This document shows positions 17,046 to 25,401 of a stretch of DNA of 38,333 bases, one piece after another. The DNA lies in contig BOAU01000011.1 of assembly GCA_026002025.1 (NCBI GenBank), positions 1-38,333 of the forward strand, given 5' to 3'. Both the position numbers and the translations under genes were made by a program. Below the pieces are notes generated by a model, which was not told the DNA's origin, did no database searches, and saw only the letters and a list, made by a program, of their open reading frames with translations. Each line of letters starts with the position of its first letter. Within the stretch, counting starts at the first letter, position 1. The stretch is from Spirochaetia bacterium. GTDB taxonomy: Bacteria > Spirochaetota > Spirochaetia > Treponematales > Breznakiellaceae.

Positions 17046-17759
17046 ATGATGAAGAAATTAGTATTGGTACTCGCCGCAGTATTACTGTTGGCAGGCTGCA
17101 ACCGGGTACAGACCGGCGGCAAGGAATCGGACGATGCGCTGGCGGCATTCAACGCCATTGTAAAGGCAAATCAGGACCGCAAGGGCTACCACGACGCCCT
17201 TAAACATTGGGGACTCTCCCTGCCGGGGGGGAGCAAGTTTGAATGGACCAAGGACACCGGCGCGGGTCCTATCGACTTTGCCATGGTCATTCCGGCGGAG
17301 CCCTTTATCAAGGCAGGGCTGGATGTGAAGCGGCTTGACAACACCGGCTATGTTTTCCAGGCAGCCAAGGTCGAGGGCGGAGAATCCCTCCCGGACCTGC
17401 TGCTCCATCCATTCGATGTGAGCAGTAAAAAGGAAAACGCCCAGGGCTCCGAGGACGCCCTGCGGCGCATCCTCAAACAGAAGAACGATCTGGTAGAATA
17501 CCACGGGGATTTGCAGCATTTCAGGCTCTATCTCTATCAAAAGGGTGAAGCCCCATTCGAGGTTCAGTGGACCGAGGAACTCGGCTTAACTGACGCGGAC
17601 ATCACCTTTGTGATCCCCGCGGATCCCCTGACCGCAGCAGGACTGGACATTGCCAAACTTGACGGAGGCTGGTTCTTCCAGAAAGCGGCGGACGACATGG
17701 GAATGGGGATGGGATCGAATCCCAATCAGCTGGTGAATATCTATTCGCTGGTAAACTGA
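17046..17759 (+). CDS. Copper-operon lipoprotein with a duplicated domain, family not recognised
   Basis: 237 residues from ATG 17046, nine bases after AAGGA. Signal peptide [18 protein letters not shown] gives a lipoprotein. The mature protein consists of two similar units of about 75 residues: one around [15 protein letters not shown]...FEWTKDTG...[23 protein letters not shown], the second around [15 protein letters not shown]...VQWTEELG...[22 protein letters not shown]. The shared core is YH-x2-L-x-H, W-T, VIPA-[ED]-P and AGLD. Each unit has two histidines early on, and the C-terminus has the methionine-rich run MGMGMG. I know no named family for it. Its place between the cupredoxin and CopA, and the His/Met content, suggest extracytoplasmic copper binding; this is inference. 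Confidence 0.72.
   Translation: MMKKLVLVLAAVLLLAGCNRVQTGGKESDDALAAFNAIVKANQDRKGYHDALKHWGLSLPGGSKFEWTKDTGAGPIDFAMVIPAEPFIKAGLDVKRLDNTGYVFQAAKVEGGESLPDLLLHPFDVSSKKENAQGSEDALRRILKQKNDLVEYHGDLQHFRLYLYQKGEAPFEVQWTEELGLTDADITFVIPADPLTAAGLDIAKLDGGWFFQKAADDMGMGMGSNPNQLVNIYSLVN
17077..17087. repeat. CAGTAWTACTG motif, exact copy 5
   Basis: Exact match in signal-peptide codons of the duplicated-domain lipoprotein, frame GTA-TTA-CTG (Val-Leu-Leu). Confidence 0.6.
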
Positions 17760-17772
17760 AAAGGACAAAAGC

Positions 17773-20232
17773 ATGACCAGTAAAGTGTTGACGATAGAAG
17801 GGATGACCTGCGCCGTTTGCGCAAAAACCGTTGAGCGGGTGACCCGAAAACTCCCCGGCGTAACTGAGGCCAATGTAAACCTTGCCACGGAAAAACTCAG
17901 CATTACTTTTAATGACGGGGAACTCACGGTCCGCACGATCCAGGATGCGGTTGAAAAGGCTGGCTACAGGGCATTAACCCAATCGGTGAGCAAGGTCTTT
18001 AACATCCAGGGAATGACCTGCGCCGTGTGCGCAAAAACAGTGGAGCGGGTAACCAGAAAACTTTCCGGGGTCGATGAGGCCAACGTGAACCTGGCCACAG
18101 AAAAACTGAACATCACCTTTGACCCGGAACTGTTAAGCCCCGCCATTATTAAGGCGGCGGTTACCAAGGCAGGTTACAAGGCCCTTGAGGACATCGGCGA
18201 TGATGAACTGGCGGATAAAAAGCAGGGTGAAATCAGCGCCTTAAGGCGGCGTTTCATTTTGTCGGCGGTATTCGCCCTCCCCCTGCTCTTCATTGCAATG
18301 GTTCCCATGATCCTGGAATGGGCCGGGGTAAACCTACCGCCCCTGCTCAACACCATGCGCTACCCCAAACAGTTTGCACTGATACAATTTCTGCTCTGCA
18401 CCCCGGTGATCATCATCGGCCACAGGTACTATACCGTGGGTTTCCGCAATTTGGTAAAGTTCAGCCCCAACATGGATTCCCTTATCGCCATCGGAACCTC
18501 CGCGGCGTTTCTGTACAGTTTCTATGGGGTGTACCAGATTTTCTTTAACGGCAATGTGGACTACGAACTCTACTTTGAGGGGGCCGCAGTAATACTAACC
18601 TTGATTACCCTGGGCAAATACATGGAGGCGGTCTCCAAGGGCAAGACATCGGAGGCGATCAAGAAGCTCATCGGCCTTGCACCAAAACAGGCATCGGTAA
18701 TCCGGGACGGTGTGGAAGTGCAGGTTCCCCTGGACGAAGTTGAAGTTGGGGACATCGTGGTGGTGCGGCCCGGCGAAAAGTTCCCCGTGGACGGCACGGT
18801 TATCGAAGGGCTCACCGCGGTGGACGAATCCATGCTCACCGGTGAAAGTATTCCTGTGGAGAAAAAACCCGGCGATCAGGTGATCGGCGCCAGCATCAAC
18901 AAGAACGGTTCCGTAAAATACCAGGCAACTCGTGTGGGCAAGGACACCGCCCTGGCGCAGATCATCCGCCTGGTGGAAAATGCCCAGGGTTCCAAGGCCC
19001 CCATCGCACGGCTCGCGGATGTCATCTCCGGCTACTTCGTTCCCGTAGTAATACTGTTGGCACTTGTCGGGGCGGGGGCATGGTTCCTTTCCGGAGAGAC
19101 GGTCGCCTTCTCCATCACTATACTTATTTCGGTGCTGGTAATCGCCTGCCCCTGCGCTCTGGGACTGGCCACCCCCACCGCGATCATGGTGGGCACCGGC
19201 AAGGGCGCGCAGTACGGCGTACTGATCAAGAGCGGCGTTGCGCTGGAAACGGCCCACAAGATCAACGTGGTGGTTCTGGACAAAACCGGCACGATCACCG
19301 AAGGGAAGCCGAAAGTAACGGACATCCTCATTAGTAATGATAAACTCTCATCTGATTCCCTTTTGCAGCTTGCCGCCTCCGGTGAAAAGGGCAGCGAACA
19401 TCCCCTGGGTGAAGCCATTGTCCGCGCGGCGGAGGAACAGGGCTTGCAACTTTTCCCGGCGGAAGAATTTGAGGCCATTCCCGGTCGGGGCATACAAACG
19501 GTGATCCGCAGTAAAACTGTGCTCTTGGGCAACGAGAAACTGATGACCGAAAAAAACATCCCCCTGGCGGATGCCGCCGCCAAGGCACAACATCTTGCCG
19601 AAGAGGGCAAGACGCCGATGTACGTTGCGGTGGACGGTGCACTTGCGGGGATCATCGCCGTGGCGGACACGGTGAAAACCACCAGCGCCGAAGCGATACA
19701 GAGGCTCCACAGGCTGGGGGTCCAGGTGGCGATGATCACCGGGGACAATACGCGCACCGCAAACGCCATCGCCAAGCAGGTTGGGATCGACACGGTGCTG
19801 GCGGAGGTGCTCCCGGAGGACAAGGCCGCAGAAGTAAAAAAATTCCAGGAAACGGGCAAAAAGACCGCCATGGTTGGTGACGGCATCAACGATGCGCCGG
19901 CCCTGGCACAGGCCGACGTGGGCATGGCCATCGGCTCCGGCACCGATGTGGCAATGGAAAGCGCCGACATCGTATTAATGAAAAGCGATCTGCGGGACGT
20001 GGCAACCGCCATCGAACTTTCCCGCAAGACCATCGTCAACATCAAGCAAAACCTGTTCTGGGCCTTTGCCTACAACACCCTGGGCATCCCTGTCGCCATG
20101 GGCCTGCTCTTTGTCCTCGGCGGCCCCCTCCTCAACCCGGTGATCGCCGCACTTGCCATGAGCATGTCATCGGTGTCGGTGCTCAGTAACGCTTTACGTT
20201 TACGGGGCTTTAAACCAAGCGCGCTAAAATAG
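17773..20232 (+). CDS. copA: Copper-exporting P1B-type ATPase with two N-terminal HMA domains
   Basis: 819 residues. Two tandem heavy-metal-associated domains at about residues 3-68 and 75-140 each contain [18 protein letters not shown] and differ little, so they arose by a recent internal duplication. Eight membrane helices follow, with the transport motif CPC at residues 459-461, the phosphorylation site DKTGT (Asp503), the nucleotide-binding HP in SEHPLGEAI, and the hinge [10 protein letters not shown]. These define the copper-specific P1B-1 class, which pumps Cu(I) out of the cytoplasm. CopZ lies 23 bases downstream and would deliver copper to it. Three near copies of the palindromic motif lie inside (18587, 19046, 19509). 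Confidence 0.95.
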   Translation: MTSKVLTIEGMTCAVCAKTVERVTRKLPGVTEANVNLATEKLSITFNDGELTVRTIQDAVEKAGYRALTQSVSKVFNIQGMTCAVCAKTVERVTRKLSGVDEANVNLATEKLNITFDPELLSPAIIKAAVTKAGYKALEDIGDDELADKKQGEISALRRRFILSAVFALPLLFIAMVPMILEWAGVNLPPLLNTMRYPKQFALIQFLLCTPVIIIGHRYYTVGFRNLVKFSPNMDSLIAIGTSAAFLYSFYGVYQIFFNGNVDYELYFEGAAVILTLITLGKYMEAVSKGKTSEAIKKLIGLAPKQASVIRDGVEVQVPLDEVEVGDIVVVRPGEKFPVDGTVIEGLTAVDESMLTGESIPVEKKPGDQVIGASINKNGSVKYQATRVGKDTALAQIIRLVENAQGSKAPIARLADVISGYFVPVVILLALVGAGAWFLSGETVAFSITILISVLVIACPCALGLATPTAIMVGTGKGAQYGVLIKSGVALETAHKINVVVLDKTGTITEGKPKVTDILISNDKLSSDSLLQLAASGEKGSEHPLGEAIVRAAEEQGLQLFPAEEFEAIPGRGIQTVIRSKTVLLGNEKLMTEKNIPLADAAAKAQHLAEEGKTPMYVAVDGALAGIIAVADTVKTTSAEAIQRLHRLGVQVAMITGDNTRTANAIAKQVGIDTVLAEVLPEDKAAEVKKFQETGKKTAMVGDGINDAPALAQADVGMAIGSGTDVAMESADIVLMKSDLRDVATAIELSRKTIVNIKQNLFWAFAYNTLGIPVAMGLLFVLGGPLLNPVIAALAMSMSSVSVLSNALRLRGFKPSALK

Positions 20233-20255
20233 TATCATTATTTTAAGGAGTATAT

Positions 20256-20456
20256 ATGAAGACCTTATTGAAGATTGACGGAATGTCCTGCGATCATTGC
20301 GTAAAGCACGTGAAGGACGCACTGGAAGAGATCAGCGGCGTGAAATCCGCCAAGGTAAGCCTTAAAGACAATAGCGCCGATGTGGAACACGATGCGGCGG
20401 TTACCCTTGCGGCGATGAAGGAAGCGGTTACCGAAGCGGGCTACGAAGTCGTGTGA
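20256..20456 (+). CDS. copZ: CopZ-like copper chaperone
   Basis: 66 residues, a single HMA domain with the metal motif GMSCDHC near residue 10 and the expected beta-alpha-beta-beta-alpha-beta length. It is preceded by AAGGAG six bases before the ATG. It carries Cu(I) in the cytoplasm to the HMA domains of CopA or of the HMA-SafE protein. The last codons overlap the possible GTG start (20453) of the response regulator as GTGTGA, so the regulator is translated together with the chaperone. Confidence 0.93.
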   Translation: MKTLLKIDGMSCDHCVKHVKDALEEISGVKSAKVSLKDNSADVEHDAAVTLAAMKEAVTEAGYEVV

Positions 20457-20476
20457 TCCCGGCGAAGCCGACGACA

Positions 20477-21187
20477 ATGCCGACAGTTCTTGTTGTTGAT
20501 GATGAGGAGAAGATCCTCGACATCGTAAAGTCCTATCTGGAAAAAAGCGAATACCAGGCGCTTTGTGCGGGAACCGGTAAGGAGGCGATGGCTTTGTTGA
20601 AAAGCCACGCCGTGTCCCTTATCCTGCTGGACCTGATGCTGCCCGATTTTACCGGGGAAGAACTCTGCCGCAAGGTCCGCTCAATGCCGCTGCCAATCTC
20701 GGATGTACCCATTATCATGATGACCGCCAAGGTTGATGAGGCAAGCGTTATTCGGGGACTCAATCTGGGCGCCGATGATTATGTCACCAAGCCATTCAGC
20801 CCCCGGCAGCTCATGGCCCGTGTCGCAGCAATACTACGCCGTTCCGGCATGAACGAGGGGCCCGGTCCTCAGGAAAACTGCGTCCTTTCCGCAGGGGGCC
20901 TTACGGTGGATCAGGAAAACCGCCGGGTCAGCCGGAACGGGGAGGATATCACCCTTACCCCCAACGAGTACAAAATCCTCAGCCTCCTGATGTCGTCCCC
21001 CCGGAAAATTTTTACCCGTGAAGAGATTATCTCCGCGGTTAAATCCGATGAATACGACGGCTTTGACCGGGCGGTGGATTCGCATATCAAGAACCTCCGG
21101 CAGAAAATTGAGGAGGATTCAAAATCCCCCCAATATGTCCTGACGGTCTACGGCATGGGTTACCGCTTCGGTGAAGAAGTAATATGA
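20477..21187 (+). CDS. OmpR-family response regulator of the copper operon
   Basis: 236 residues from ATG 20477; an in-frame GTG at 20453 overlapping the copZ stop is the alternative. The receiver domain shows VLVVDDEEK, the phosphoacceptor Asp52 in LLDLMLPD and the lysine in VTKPFSP. The C-terminal winged helix shows LTPNEYKILSLLMSSPRKIFTREEI and VDSHIKNLRQKIEEDSKSPQYVLTVYGMGYRF, typical of OmpR/PhoB DNA-binding domains. It forms a pair with the kinase whose ATG overlaps its stop (ATGA). Location after copZ makes a CusR-like or CopR-like copper response the best reading. Confidence 0.9.
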   Translation: MPTVLVVDDEEKILDIVKSYLEKSEYQALCAGTGKEAMALLKSHAVSLILLDLMLPDFTGEELCRKVRSMPLPISDVPIIMMTAKVDEASVIRGLNLGADDYVTKPFSPRQLMARVAAILRRSGMNEGPGPQENCVLSAGGLTVDQENRRVSRNGEDITLTPNEYKILSLLMSSPRKIFTREEIISAVKSDEYDGFDRAVDSHIKNLRQKIEEDSKSPQYVLTVYGMGYRFGEEVI

Positions 21188-22584
21188 TAAGTTTAAAAAA
21201 TCAACTGGTACTAACCTACGCCCTGTTCATCTGCCTTGCGGTACTAACTCTGGGCATCATGATAAACCTCATCGGGACCAGGCTTTTTTCCGGCTATGTC
21301 CGCAGTAACATACAGGTCCAGAGTGAAGAAATCGTCAATTCCGTTATGGATCAATATGATCCCGGCACCGAAAGTTTTGATGTGATCATTCTGGAAGCCA
21401 TGGGGATGTATTTTGTGCACCAAGGCTACATCATTTCCATTGAAGATACGCAGGGAAATATCATCTGGGACGCCCGCTCCTGCGACATGCAGGAATGCGC
21501 AGCGGTGCTGAACGAAATCAGCGAACGCATGGAGGGAAGCCACCGTTTAAGCGGGGGCATTCGGAATCAGCGTTACCCCTTAAGCTATGATGGAACGCCG
21601 GTGGGACAGATCAGCATTGATACCTACGGTCCCTTTTTTTACAACGAAAGCGAGTCCCGATTTCTCACTACCCTGAATAAATTTCTTGTCGCCGCAGGAA
21701 TACTGTTTACTGTTATCAGCGTATTCATTTCGATCTTTCTCGCCTCCGCCCTGGCAAAGCCGATATTATCGGCGGCATCTGCGGCGCGGGCCATTGCCGG
21801 GGGACACTTTAATGTGCGCATCCCCGACAAATACGGCATTCGGGAACTCCACGAACTTTCCCGCTCAATAAACGACCTGGCAGCGGAACTGAAAAACGGC
21901 GAACGTTGGCAGAAGCGGCTTACCTCGGACATCGCCCATGAACTCCGCACCCCCCTCACCTGTTTGCAGGGAAATGTTGAAGCCATGATCGACGGCGTAT
22001 GGGAACCGACGCCGGAACGGCTTACCAGCTGCCACGAAGAAATCGTGCGGCTTACAAAACTGGTAGAAGATCTCAACACCCTCTCCATTCTGGAACGGGA
22101 AAATCTGATTTTACAGAAAAAAGATTTTGACCTCACTGCCCTGCTGGACCATGCGGCGGAACAATTCCGCCAGGCCGCTACGGAAAAAGGGATTGCCATC
22201 AAAACAGAATTTCTCGCCAGAGCCCCAATTTACGCCGACTATGATCGGCTCATGCAGGTCTTTATAAACCTTTTCTCCAATGCGGTTAAATACACCGATC
22301 AGGGCAGTATCACCATCGATCTGAATCCTGCCGTCAGATCGAACAATAAAAATAATGATCCGGCATGGGAAGTCACTGTAAGCGATACCGGTATCGGCAT
22401 CCCCGCAGGGGAACTACCCCATATTTTTGAAAGGTTTTACCGTTCCGACAAATCCCGGAACCGTAACTCAGGGGGCGCGGGAATCGGGCTGACCATTGCC
22501 GCTGCAATCGTTAGTGCCCACGGCGGCAGTATTACAGCCGCAAGCGGCGGCGATCATGGCAGTACCTTCCGGGTAATGCTCTAG
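21184..22584 (+). CDS. Sensor histidine kinase of the copper operon
   Basis: 466 residues. TM1 at about 8-30, a periplasmic sensor region of roughly 130 residues, TM2 at about 165-187, then HAMP, HisKA with the phosphoacceptor His252 in SDIAHELRTPL, and HATPase_c with N box NLFSNAVKYTD, G1 SDTGIGIP and G2 GAGIGLTIA. All catalytic boxes are intact. The sensor region contains a CDMQECA segment and several His and Met residues that could bind copper, though this is not a known motif. Translationally coupled to the response regulator. Probably detects periplasmic copper. Confidence 0.9.
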   Translation: MISLKNQLVLTYALFICLAVLTLGIMINLIGTRLFSGYVRSNIQVQSEEIVNSVMDQYDPGTESFDVIILEAMGMYFVHQGYIISIEDTQGNIIWDARSCDMQECAAVLNEISERMEGSHRLSGGIRNQRYPLSYDGTPVGQISIDTYGPFFYNESESRFLTTLNKFLVAAGILFTVISVFISIFLASALAKPILSAASAARAIAGGHFNVRIPDKYGIRELHELSRSINDLAAELKNGERWQKRLTSDIAHELRTPLTCLQGNVEAMIDGVWEPTPERLTSCHEEIVRLTKLVEDLNTLSILERENLILQKKDFDLTALLDHAAEQFRQAATEKGIAIKTEFLARAPIYADYDRLMQVFINLFSNAVKYTDQGSITIDLNPAVRSNNKNNDPAWEVTVSDTGIGIPAGELPHIFERFYRSDKSRNRNSGGAGIGLTIAAAIVSAHGGSITAASGGDHGSTFRVML

Positions 22585-22606
22585 GATAAAAACTATATCC
22601 TTTTAC
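22585..22606 (+). terminator. Weak stem-loop after the kinase gene
   Basis: GGATA-loop-TATCC followed by TTTT immediately after the kinase stop; a short, weak candidate terminator for the copper operon. Confidence 0.35.
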
Positions 22607-22754
22607 ACAATCCTCTGGGCAAGTTTTTTAGAAATACTAAAGACGCAATCACCTATCTTTTCTATATTCCGCACTAAATCTATAGTTTACTAAAACATTT
22701 TCAGGGATAATTTACAAAAACATTCAGAATGTATCAAGTACATAATTAAAAAAA

Positions 22755-22852
22755 TTCCAGCGCCAGTGTTACTGCGCCGACTGGGGTTTTTCGTAGGCCA
22801 AGCCACTACTGCGGCGCCAGACCGCAGGCCTACGGTCTAAACGGTCTGCGCG
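22755..22852. repeat. Palindrome-rich block beside the VapBC unit
   Basis: The 317-base gap between the kinase and vapC contains no gene. It holds several nested inverted repeats: CGTAGGCC (22792-22799) with GGCCTACG (22827-22834), the near-perfect 20-base palindrome AGACCGCAGGCCTACGGTCT (22819-22838), and CCAGT/ACTGG flanking GTTACTGCGCCG. GC-rich, unlike the AT-rich sequence on both sides. It resembles the folded stem of an integron attC site or the end of a small mobile element. Confidence 0.55.
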
Positions 22853-22901
22853 TAAAGCGTATGTTATGTGCAGTTTGGGCGCACCCCATTATTTTTTGAT
22901 T

Positions 22902-23276
22902 TTATAATTTATATATTGAGATTCCGGGAATAAATTTGAAATCCGATATATTTAATGTTACTAATGTTGTTTTATTTATAATTGCCGTTGCCGCAATTAT
23001 TGCATCGTTTATAAATAAATTGTGGCTTTTATTATATTGATAAATAAAATCATATGCCAACTCTGATATTTTTTCATCAATATGTACTACTTCAATTTTT
23101 GCAAAAGCATTTTTCATATTTGCTATTTCTTTTTTATTTCTTGCACCTAATATTAATTCCATCATTGTTATTATTGAGATTTTTAAATGATTTCTTCTAT
23201 CCTTTTTAAGAAAATCAATATTTTTAATTCCACGCAAATGATCAATTAGTATACATGAATCGATTAAATAGTTCAA
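22902..23276 (-). CDS. vapC: VapC-like PIN-domain toxin
   Basis: 124 residues from a TTG at 23276, overlapping the antitoxin stop as TTGA. Acidic active-site residues of PIN ribonucleases are in place: LIDSCILIDHL at the N-terminus, the glutamate in MMELILGARN near residue 40, and LFINDAIIAATAI near residue 92 for the third. Members cleave RNA, often initiator tRNA or rRNA, when freed from antitoxin. AT-rich codon use differs sharply from neighbours and indicates transfer. The gene ends 22 bases from the left inverted repeat of the unit. Confidence 0.87.
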   Translation of the reverse strand: MNYLIDSCILIDHLRGIKNIDFLKKDRRNHLKISIITMMELILGARNKKEIANMKNAFAKIEVVHIDEKISELAYDFIYQYNKSHNLFINDAIIAATAIINKTTLVTLNISDFKFIPGISIYKL

Positions 23277-23482
23277 TTTTTTCTCCAGGCCTTTGTCCGT
23301 AATGTTCCTTTATCAATGTCATAATCTTTCCATATGCCAAAAACAGCCTGGAGCGGATCTTCTTCGATGTCTTTATCCGGTATAGTATATAAATTTTCTA
23401 TTTTTTTAAAAAGGATTATCCTTTCCTTTTCATTGAGTCCATTAACCTCAGAAACAATCCTGTTTATTTCTTTCAATGCCAT
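23273..23482 (-). CDS. VapB-like antitoxin
   Basis: 69 residues from ATG 23482 with GGGGGT upstream; a longer frame to 23536 has no ribosome site. The protein MALKEINRIVSEVNGLNEKERIILFKKIENLY... lacks an obvious AbrB or RHH motif but its size, acidic middle (DKDIEEDPLQ) and basic end (RTKAWRKN) fit antitoxins paired with PIN toxins. The C-terminal part probably wraps the toxin active site. The overlap with vapC and shared AT-rich composition support the pairing. Confidence 0.75.
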   Translation of the reverse strand: MALKEINRIVSEVNGLNEKERIILFKKIENLYTIPDKDIEEDPLQAVFGIWKDYDIDKGTLRTKAWRKN

Positions 23483-23685
23483 AATAACCCCCGTATCTTT
23501 ATTTATTATATATAAATCCAAAAAACAGTCAACCACTAACTTTGTTCTTTAATTATGAATTTATATCATATATGGTGTCTATTTTTGTATACATTTTACC
23601 ATTTATGGTATATTTTTTTAATAATTTAGAAAAATTTTAGCCCAAATTGCGCATAACATCCTTTGTACAGGAATCAAGGCAAATT

Positions 23686-24504
23686 TTATACCTTCACCTT
23701 TCCGCTTAATCCCACCGGTCCGCCGATAGTAATACTGCTAATCTCACCCCCAAGTTTACTGACCCTGATTTCAATGATGCCGCCGCTCTGCGCTATATCA
23801 CAGTGATACTCTCCATCGTGAAGCTCTGCGGTCTTCCAGGCGGCAAGGGCGGCAGAACCGGAACCGCAGCTTGATTCAAAGACCAGCGAATCCGTGGCGG
23901 CAACATACACGGCCGGACACATAAATTGTTTTTGGACATCATAAAACATCACGCCGAAGGCGTCAAAAGAATTCTTGCCCGCAATGCGCAAATCACCTTT
24001 TTCGATCAAATCCTTTATCGCAAAAAACGTTTTCCGATCAGGCTTCAGCCCCGGCGCAATCACATGGGTAATACCGTCAAACACAAACACCGGCAAAATC
24101 CGGCCCTCAAAATTAAGGCTGCCCTGTGCAAGGGGCCGGGGGATCTCCACCTCAGCCCTGCCCGCTTCCGTGTCAACATACACGGGAAGGGGCTCCTTCA
24201 TGCCGCTTATTTCGATCAACACCGTGACTTTGCCTGTAAACCCGGTCTCGCGGGCGACAAAAAGGCCGAAGCTCCGGGCGGCGTTGCCGCAGAACTCGCC
24301 CCCCATCATTTCAAGCCGCCAGTATTTGCGGGCATCCATCGGAGGAACCACAAAGCCCACCTGTTCGGCTCCCAGGCTGGGGTCCGCCAAAAGAACCTTG
24401 GCGGCCGCCGCCCGCTCCGATTTGCCGTCGAACCGGTCAAGCACAAAGATAGTAATGTTTTTTGCCGGATCGGCTATGACGATTTCAAAACCCCTGGGGC
24501 TCAT
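23686..24504 (-). CDS. DapF-superfamily amino-acid racemase, CntK (histidine racemase)-like
   Basis: 272 residues from ATG 24504. The two active-site cysteines of the PLP-independent fold are present in MMGGEFCGNAARSFG (about residue 75) and VFESSCGSGSAALAAW (about 210). The N-terminal DPAKNITIFV, the early EQVGFV and the late VMFYDVQKQFMCPAVYV resemble, as I remember them, the staphylopine-pathway histidine racemase CntK more than classical diaminopimelate epimerase. Treponemal peptidoglycan generally uses ornithine rather than diaminopimelate, which also argues against a DapF role. No CntL or CntM homologue is near. It is divergent from an amino-acid ABC transporter across about 78 bases. 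Superfamily is firm, substrate is inference. Confidence 0.72.
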   Translation of the reverse strand: MSPRGFEIVIADPAKNITIFVLDRFDGKSERAAAAKVLLADPSLGAEQVGFVVPPMDARKYWRLEMMGGEFCGNAARSFGLFVARETGFTGKVTVLIEISGMKEPLPVYVDTEAGRAEVEIPRPLAQGSLNFEGRILPVFVFDGITHVIAPGLKPDRKTFFAIKDLIEKGDLRIAGKNSFDAFGVMFYDVQKQFMCPAVYVAATDSLVFESSCGSGSAALAAWKTAELHDGEYHCDIAQSGGIIEIRVSKLGGEISSITIGGPVGLSGKVKV

Positions 24505-24581
24505 TTCCACTAAGTTTACATTTTTTGAAATATGGGGTAAAGTCCAATGCGTGGTGCCTGACACCACGTAAGGAGGAAATT

Positions 24582-25400
24582 TTGAAACGGATTGGAATTA
24601 TGGTGGTTTTTGCTCTTTTGGGGGCAAGCATGGTCTTTGGGGGCGCTAAAAAAGACGCCGGGACTTCGGGAGGGGATCAGTCCCTTCAGAAAATCCTGGA
24701 CAAAAAAGTTTTGGTGCTGGGTCTGGACGACTCGTTCCCGCCCATGGGTTTCCGCAGTGAAACCAACGAGATTGTCGGCTACGATATCGACCTGGCAAAG
24801 GAAGTCGCCCGCCGGCTGGGGGTAAGCCTTAAGCCCCAGCCCATCGACTGGAACGCCAAGGAGCAGGAGCTCAATACCGGGGAAATCGACTGTATCTGGA
24901 ACGGATTTACCATTACGGATGAGCGGAAGCAGGCGCTGACCTTTACGCTGCCCTACCTCAAAAATGCACAGGTTATCGTGGTAAAGGGGAATTCTCCGAT
25001 TCAGACCCTGAAGGACCTTGCGGGAAAAACGGTGGCAACCCAGGCAGGCTCTTCATCGGTTGACGCCCTTGAGGATGCGCCTGAATTTACATCGAGCCTT
25101 AAAGAGGTAATCGAAGTTAAAGATTTTCTCACCGCCCTTATGGACCTTGATGTGGGCGGGATAGACGCGGTGGTCATAGACCTCGTGGTAGCCAATGATA
25201 ACATCAACCGTTCGGGCAAGAACTTCCGCATTTTGTCCGAAACCCTGGGGGAGGAAGAATTCGGCATCGGGTTCAGGAAGAACGACAAGGCCCTGGCCGA
25301 CAAAGTCTGGGAAACCCTGCTGGCCATGGCAAAAGACGGTACGGTCGCCCAGATAGCCACCAAATGGTTAGGCGCGGATATCTCGATAATCGGGAAATAA
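24582..25400 (+). CDS. Amino-acid ABC transporter substrate-binding protein (family 3)
   Basis: 272 residues from TTG 24582, chosen because GGAGG lies six bases upstream and a signal peptide MKRIGIMVVFALLGASMVFGG follows directly. No lipobox cysteine, so it is probably periplasmic. Family 3 features are VLVLGLDDSFPPMGF, YDIDLAKEVARRLG, WNGFTITDERKQALTFTLPYL and GKTVATQAGSSS. It would bind a polar amino acid such as cystine, glutamine or histidine. One base separates it from the permease start, so the three genes form a transporter operon. Divergent from the racemase, which may act on the imported amino acid. Confidence 0.88.
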   Translation: MKRIGIMVVFALLGASMVFGGAKKDAGTSGGDQSLQKILDKKVLVLGLDDSFPPMGFRSETNEIVGYDIDLAKEVARRLGVSLKPQPIDWNAKEQELNTGEIDCIWNGFTITDERKQALTFTLPYLKNAQVIVVKGNSPIQTLKDLAGKTVATQAGSSSVDALEDAPEFTSSLKEVIEVKDFLTALMDLDVGGIDAVVIDLVVANDNINRSGKNFRILSETLGEEEFGIGFRKNDKALADKVWETLLAMAKDGTVAQIATKWLGADISIIGK

Positions 25401-25401
25401 A

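Larger units (their letters stand above)
22861..23659 (-). mobile_element. Toxin-antitoxin unit bounded by 20-bp inverted repeats (possible integron cassette)
   Basis: The left end, 22861-22880, and the right end, 23640-23659, are inverted copies matching at 18 of 20 bases (GCCCAAAYTGCRCATAACAT). Between them lie only vapC and vapB, both about 30% GC by eye, against GC-rich neighbours. In integron cassettes the attC core arms R' and R'' flank each gene as such an inverted pair with an AAC/GTT core, and toxin-antitoxin modules are common cargo. No complete second core site or integrase is visible here, so a solitary cassette or a non-autonomous element are both open. Confidence 0.55.

Noticed and set aside
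16492..17087. CAGTAWTACTG as the copper regulator operator
   Set aside because: The copies in the copper operon are inside coding sequence, and exact copies also occur in the aldose epimerase, DUF815 and TonB receptor genes, so a copper-specific operator is unlikely.
19032..20045. 337-codon open frame on the minus strand
   Set aside because: Antisense to the conserved catalytic part of copA; the translation is Ser/Ala-rich and shows no family.
7906..23737. CAGTAWTACTG explained by hydrophobic codon runs (Ala-Val-Ile-Leu)
   Set aside because: Several copies are read in another frame as Ser-Asn-Thr or Ser-Ile-Thr in soluble proteins, so amino-acid bias does not explain them.
23686..24567. Longer racemase frame from GTG 24567
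   Set aside because: It would extend into the divergent gene's leader and the extra residues do not match the superfamily; ATG 24504 gives a normal length.
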